DNA from: Blastocatellia bacterium
GTDB taxonomy: Bacteria > Acidobacteriota > Blastocatellia > UBA7656
Assembly (NCBI GenBank): GCA_035275065.1
Contig: DATENM010000064.1
Coordinates: 1-64,000, forward strand
DNA length: 64,000 nucleotides
Reading direction: 5' to 3'
Shown piece by piece: positions 60,434-64,000 of this stretch (position 1 is the first letter of the stretch; each line of letters begins with the position of its first letter). Position numbers and translations under genes: made by a program. The notes under the pieces were generated by a model that saw only the letters and a list, made by a program, of their open reading frames with translations, was not told where the DNA came from and did not search any database.

Positions 60434-61369
60434 TCACGCGCCGGCGTTCTCTTTTTCTTCAGGAACGAGGACGCGCAAAGCGCCCGGTCGGACGCGAAAA
60501 TGTAGCGGCGTGCGCAAGCGCAGGACTTCGCCATCAAGCGCGATACGCATACGCCGCCGCCGCGTTTCGACCCAGACCTCGGATGTACAGAGATAGTCAA
60601 AGTTGTCGCGGTCGCTGATCAGACCAAGGAACGCTTTGATGAATAACGCGAGCAGCTCGAAGCGCCCCCTTACCGGCGCGGTGTAAACGCTCAGCCGTCC
60701 CGCGTCCAAACAACTGCGCCCGCCCATCTTGAAGCTCGACGTTTCGTACTCGTTATTGCCGACGAAGACGAACGGCGTACGGCGAATGAGCTCCTGATCG
60801 TCGGCCACCAGGCGAACGCCGACCAGCGGGTAACGGCGCAGCACGGTAATCAAGGCGATGAGAAAAGCCGGCCACTTGCTCATGCCCTGCCGCTGCTTGC
60901 GCTCGCGCTCGCGCACGAGCTTCGGATAGATGCCGAGGCTCGAATTGTTGATGAAGACGTGGCCGTTGACTTCGCCGACATCTACCTGGACGGGGCGGCC
61001 CGTGGCCAGGTTGCGCACCGCTTCGGCGATGTCGAGAGGGATGCGCATGTCTTTAGCGAAATGATTCAGCGTGCCGAGCGGCAAAACGCCGAGCGTCTTG
61101 TCGGTTCCGGCAAGCAGAGCCGCCACCGCGCTCACGGTGCCATCGCCGCCACCGGCGACAATGGTTTGCGCGCTGCCTTGCGCCGACTGCTTCGCCAGCC
61201 TCATTAACTCATCGCCGCTGTTTGCTACGCGAATGCGCGCCCCGACGCCGGCTGCCGCGAACAACTCGGAGAGCTTTTGCTGCACGCCATCTTTGTCGTC
61301 CGTGCCTGAGCCGGCGTTGACGATGACCTCCATTTCGGTCTGTTGCCGAACCTCTTCAGCAATGAGCAT
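60434..61369 (-). CDS. diacylglycerol/lipid kinase family protein
   Basis: A 311-aa protein with the DAGK catalytic signature: VIVNAGSG near the start, GGGDGTVSAVAALL, PLGTLNHFAKD and FVGNNEYETSSFKMG. The C-terminal half has the beta-sandwich of the family (LDGEVLRL). The ATG at 61369 is preferred because AGGG lies 6 nt upstream; an ATG at 61375 is too near. It phosphorylates a lipid such as diacylglycerol in known members. It follows the kinase gene by 16 bp and precedes the phosphoesterase. Confidence 0.9.
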   Translation of the reverse strand: MLIAEEVRQQTEMEVIVNAGSGTDDKDGVQQKLSELFAAAGVGARIRVANSGDELMRLAKQSAQGSAQTIVAGGGDGTVSAVAALLAGTDKTLGVLPLGTLNHFAKDMRIPLDIAEAVRNLATGRPVQVDVGEVNGHVFINNSSLGIYPKLVRERERKQRQGMSKWPAFLIALITVLRRYPLVGVRLVADDQELIRRTPFVFVGNNEYETSSFKMGGRSCLDAGRLSVYTAPVRGRFELLALFIKAFLGLISDRDNFDYLCTSEVWVETRRRRMRIALDGEVLRLRTPLHFRVRPGALRVLVPEEKENAGA

Positions 61370-61385
61370 AGTCATCCCTGCGACT

Positions 61386-63188
61386 TCAGCGAAGCTGTTT
61401 CAAGTCACGCACGCCGGTGATGCGCCAGCGGCCATCCTGGCGGTCGAGCCACACGCGCTCGACCGCCGCGCCCGACCACGGCTGTTTGCCTTGAAAGTCC
61501 CAGTTCTTCTCAAAGGTCACCACCGCATGATTGCCCGACGGATCAACGCTGATGGCCAGCGGGCTGGTGCGAATCTTGAGCTTTGCATATCTGGCGAGCG
61601 TGTCGGCCACTTCGGCGCGCGCCGCATTGCGGTCTACATTGTCCTTTAAGAAGTAGGTGTGCAGGCGTGGCGCGTAGTAAGACATGTGGGCGTTGAGATT
61701 GCGCGCTTCGAGCGACGCGTTCCAACGGCTGACCGCGTCGCGCACTTGATTGACCGCTTTGCCGCCGTCTGCCGGCGCGGTGGGTTGAGTCTCGGCATCA
61801 GAAGTCGGCGGCGGGCTGGTCGCGGTGGCATGCGCCGGTTCGGCAGGCGGCGGCGCGCCTGTGTGTGAAGCCGCACCGGCGTTGGCATTGCTCGCTGCCG
61901 CGCGGTCATTCGACGGCTGGCCCGCCGGCAACACCTGGCCCGCCGGCTGATTCGGCGCGTTCTTGCGAGTCGTAAAGTAGACCACAAGCATCCCGACGAT
62001 CACTACGGCGGCCAGCCCGGCGATTAAAGCGACCGGCACACGCTTGCGGTTATCGCGCGGCGCGGTTGGCTTTGCGGCAGCCGGGCGGGCCGCGCGGGCC
62101 GCCTTTGAAGCGTTGCGCCGCACAATCGTTTCTTCGTCTTCTTCCGCCAGGGGCAACGTCGCGCTATTGCCCGCGTTCGCAAGCTCGACTTCCGAAAGCG
62201 GCGCGTTGAGGCGACCGGAGGCGCTGGTTTGTGTAGCCTGAAGGGCCGGCGCGCTGACCGAGGCGACGGCTTCCGCGAATTCGCGGGCGAACTCGGCAGC
62301 GCTCTGTTGCCGCCGCGCCGGGTCTTTCTCAAGCGCGCGCATCACGACCGCCGCGACCGCGGGCTGAATGTCCGGGCGCTGCGACAGGAGCGGCGGCGGC
62401 GGCTCGACCACATGGGCGATCAGCAAGCGCGTCGCCGTCGCGCCCGAAAACGGCGGCGTGCCGGCAAGCATTTCGTACACGACGATGCCGAACGAATAGA
62501 TGTCGCTGCGCGCGTCAACCGTCTGCTCTTCGGCCTGTTCGGGCGACATATAACGCGGCGTGCCGATGATCAGGTTAGCGCCCGTAAGCGCCGCGCGGCG
62601 GCTGACATCTTCTTGAATCTTGGCGATGCCAAAGTCAACCACCTCGACCCAGTCCCTGCCGTCGTATTCGCTGATGATAATATTTTCAGGCTTGATGTCG
62701 CGATGAATGACGCCGACCGAATGGGCCGATTCGAGCGCCCCGCAGGCCTGGCTGACGATGCCGGCGACACGTTCGACCGACATCGCGCCGTGACGCTTCA
62801 ACAGCTCGCGCACGGTCGCGCCTTCGACCAGTTCCATGACCAGAAAGGGCGTGCGGCCGGCGACGCCGTAATCCATGATGTTGATGGCATTCGGGTGACG
62901 CACCAGGCTGGCGGCGCGCGCCTCGCCCTCGAAGCGTTCGGCGATTTTCGGGTCGGCGGCAAACTCCGGGCGCAGGATTTTGATGGCGACGGCTTTGCCG
63001 ATACGGATGTGGCGGGCGCGATAGACGTCGCACATGCCGCCGGTTCCGAGCTTCGCTTCAATCTCGTACTTATCGGTGAAGATTGCGCCAACGAGCGGGT
63101 CGGCAGGCTCATCCTTTTTCGGGCCGCAACGCGGGCACTGGTCGCTTGAGGCCGGGATCGGCGAGCCGCAATCGTAACAGAGTCTCAT
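61386..63188 (-). CDS. Ser/Thr protein kinase with zinc ribbon and NTF2-like domain
   Basis: A 600-aa protein. An N-terminal zinc ribbon (Cys4, 7, 18, 21) precedes a Hanks-type kinase (about 40-300: GTGGMCDVYRA, VAIKIL, HRDIKPENII, VDFGIAKI, TPRYMSPEQA). An Ala/Pro-rich linker, one membrane helix (about 388-408), a Pro/Ala-rich extracytoplasmic linker and a C-terminal NTF2-like domain (about 480-600: VSRWNASLEARNLNAHMSYY, VERVWLDRQDGRWRITGV) follow. The zinc ribbon is typical of acidobacterial kinases. It is the first gene of the kinase, lipid kinase and phosphoesterase operon. Confidence 0.92.
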   Translation of the reverse strand: MRLCYDCGSPIPASSDQCPRCGPKKDEPADPLVGAIFTDKYEIEAKLGTGGMCDVYRARHIRIGKAVAIKILRPEFAADPKIAERFEGEARAASLVRHPNAINIMDYGVAGRTPFLVMELVEGATVRELLKRHGAMSVERVAGIVSQACGALESAHSVGVIHRDIKPENIIISEYDGRDWVEVVDFGIAKIQEDVSRRAALTGANLIIGTPRYMSPEQAEEQTVDARSDIYSFGIVVYEMLAGTPPFSGATATRLLIAHVVEPPPPLLSQRPDIQPAVAAVVMRALEKDPARRQQSAAEFAREFAEAVASVSAPALQATQTSASGRLNAPLSEVELANAGNSATLPLAEEDEETIVRRNASKAARAARPAAAKPTAPRDNRKRVPVALIAGLAAVVIVGMLVVYFTTRKNAPNQPAGQVLPAGQPSNDRAAASNANAGAASHTGAPPPAEPAHATATSPPPTSDAETQPTAPADGGKAVNQVRDAVSRWNASLEARNLNAHMSYYAPRLHTYFLKDNVDRNAARAEVADTLARYAKLKIRTSPLAISVDPSGNHAVVTFEKNWDFQGKQPWSGAAVERVWLDRQDGRWRITGVRDLKQLR

Positions 63189-63318
63189 GATTCGTTACTC
63201 GTTAGATAATTTTTGGCAGCCCACAATACGCCCGGAAAGATCGCACACACCGTCCTTACTCAAATCATAACAGCAGCGGCGACCGTCAGACCACCACGCA
63301 CGTCACTTCAACCTGCGG

Positions 63319-64000
63319 CTACTGTCCCAGCCGCTGGCCGGTCAGCTCGTCCAGGTAATACTTCATAAACGCATCACGCCTGGGCTCCAGGCAGACCGTG
63401 ACCGGCTTGCCGCGCTCGCGGTCTATGCGCGTGTAGCCCTCATCGTCAACGACCAGCGGCAGGCTCTCTTGCTTGCCGAAGAAGGCGGCGGGACTCGCAG
63501 TCTCGGCGACGGCAAGCTGATCGTGCAGCGTCATGCGCTGCTGCGGGCCGCTGAGCCAGAGGCGGTACAAACATTCGAGCGCGTAGGTGAGCGGCGAATG
63601 ATAGTCCGCGATGCGCTGGCGCTCGGCGTCGCTCAACTGGACATGTGTCGTCGAATCGAGTGGCACGATAGTCAGCGGCAGTCCCGCGCCGTAGACCAGT
63701 TGCGCGTCGGCGGTCGCTTGATAGACGTTCCATTCGCGGATGGGCTTGCCGGGACTGTACGAGGTGCCATAGACGCAGCCGCTCATCAGGACGACGCGCT
63801 TGACGTAACGGCCCAGGTTCGGCTCTTTGCGCAGGGCGTCGGCGATGTTCTGCAAAGGGCCGACGGCCAGCAGCGTCACTTCGCCGGGGTAACGTTTGAC
63901 GGTTTCGACGATGAAGTCGGCGGCAGATTTCTTCTCCGGTCGTTTCGCCATGAAATCTTCGGCCCACGAGTATTGCGGGAAGACCTTATCGTTCGTCTGT
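63319..64000 (-). CDS. nucleoside hydrolase, N-terminus cut by the window edge
   Basis: The reading frame stays open past the internal ATG at 63951 to the window end (NDKVFPQYSWAEDFMAKR), so the gene is truncated. The segment TLLAVGPLQNIADALRKEPN and the later VLMSGCVYG, REWNVYQATADAQLVYGAGLPLT (in part) and VPLDSTTHVQL are typical of inosine-uridine preferring nucleoside hydrolases. The DXDXXXDD calcium site and the start lie outside the window. Such enzymes cleave the N-glycosidic bond of ribonucleosides. The catalytic-region Asn in REWNVYQ is present. Confidence 0.9.
   Translation of the reverse strand, partial: QTNDKVFPQYSWAEDFMAKRPEKKSAADFIVETVKRYPGEVTLLAVGPLQNIADALRKEPNLGRYVKRVVLMSGCVYGTSYSPGKPIREWNVYQATADAQLVYGAGLPLTIVPLDSTTHVQLSDAERQRIADYHSPLTYALECLYRLWLSGPQQRMTLHDQLAVAETASPAAFFGKQESLPLVVDDEGYTRIDRERGKPVTVCLEPRRDAFMKYYLDELTGQRLGQ

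Overview
The window is about 64 kb of GC-rich bacterial chromosome. It probably comes from a soil-type Acidobacteriota, perhaps Blastocatellia. That assignment is an inference from gene content: a CarboxypepD-plug TonB receptor, an ECF sigma factor next to a Ser/Thr kinase with TPRs, winged-helix/TPR regulators, SBBP-repeat and sortilin-like secreted proteins, and a cytochrome c/PHM-like/TPR fusion. No rRNA, CRISPR array, prophage or insertion sequence was seen. One tRNA (Pro, UGG) is present.

Layout. 0-7 kb: the start of a cut-off gene, then (minus strand) a TonB-dependent receptor, a haem/copper/TPR protein and a secreted redoxin. 7.0-16.5 kb: four plus-strand genes, probably one operon. 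They are an EEP-family nuclease/phosphatase, a 1257-aa beta-rich protein with C-terminal helical repeats, a 1121-aa protein with seven Ig-like repeats, two NHLP-like segments and a LamG domain, and a 380-aa unknown. I recognise no described system here. 16.6-24 kb: a 2442-aa secreted SBBP/LamG protein. 24-29 kb: ECF sigma factor, kinase-TPR and a vanadium haloperoxidase-like enzyme. 29-34 kb: tRNA-Pro and a Pls-type single-module NRPS. 34-44 kb: a signalling operon of a giant poly-HAMP hybrid kinase, CheR, stand-alone CheB and a second hybrid kinase. 44-50 kb: five secreted or outer-membrane proteins of unknown function on one strand. 50-54.7 kb: two tandem winged-helix/TPR regulators and a DoxX protein. 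54.8-58 kb: a sortilin/BNR-repeat secreted protein. 58.3-59.6 kb: a 58-aa protein, an XRE regulator and a promoter-to-terminator unit that appears non-coding and highly structured. 59.6-63.2 kb: a kinase, lipid kinase and phosphoesterase operon. The right edge carries a truncated nucleoside hydrolase.

The signals most worth following are the four-gene operon at 7.0-16.5 kb, the XRE/operator/structured-RNA locus at 58.4-59.6 kb with overlapping divergent promoters, the nine near-identical 276-bp HAMP repeats, and a family of heptamer-based inverted repeats, one copy of which lies in frame inside a kinase gene. Functions are read from sequence motifs only; no database search was possible.
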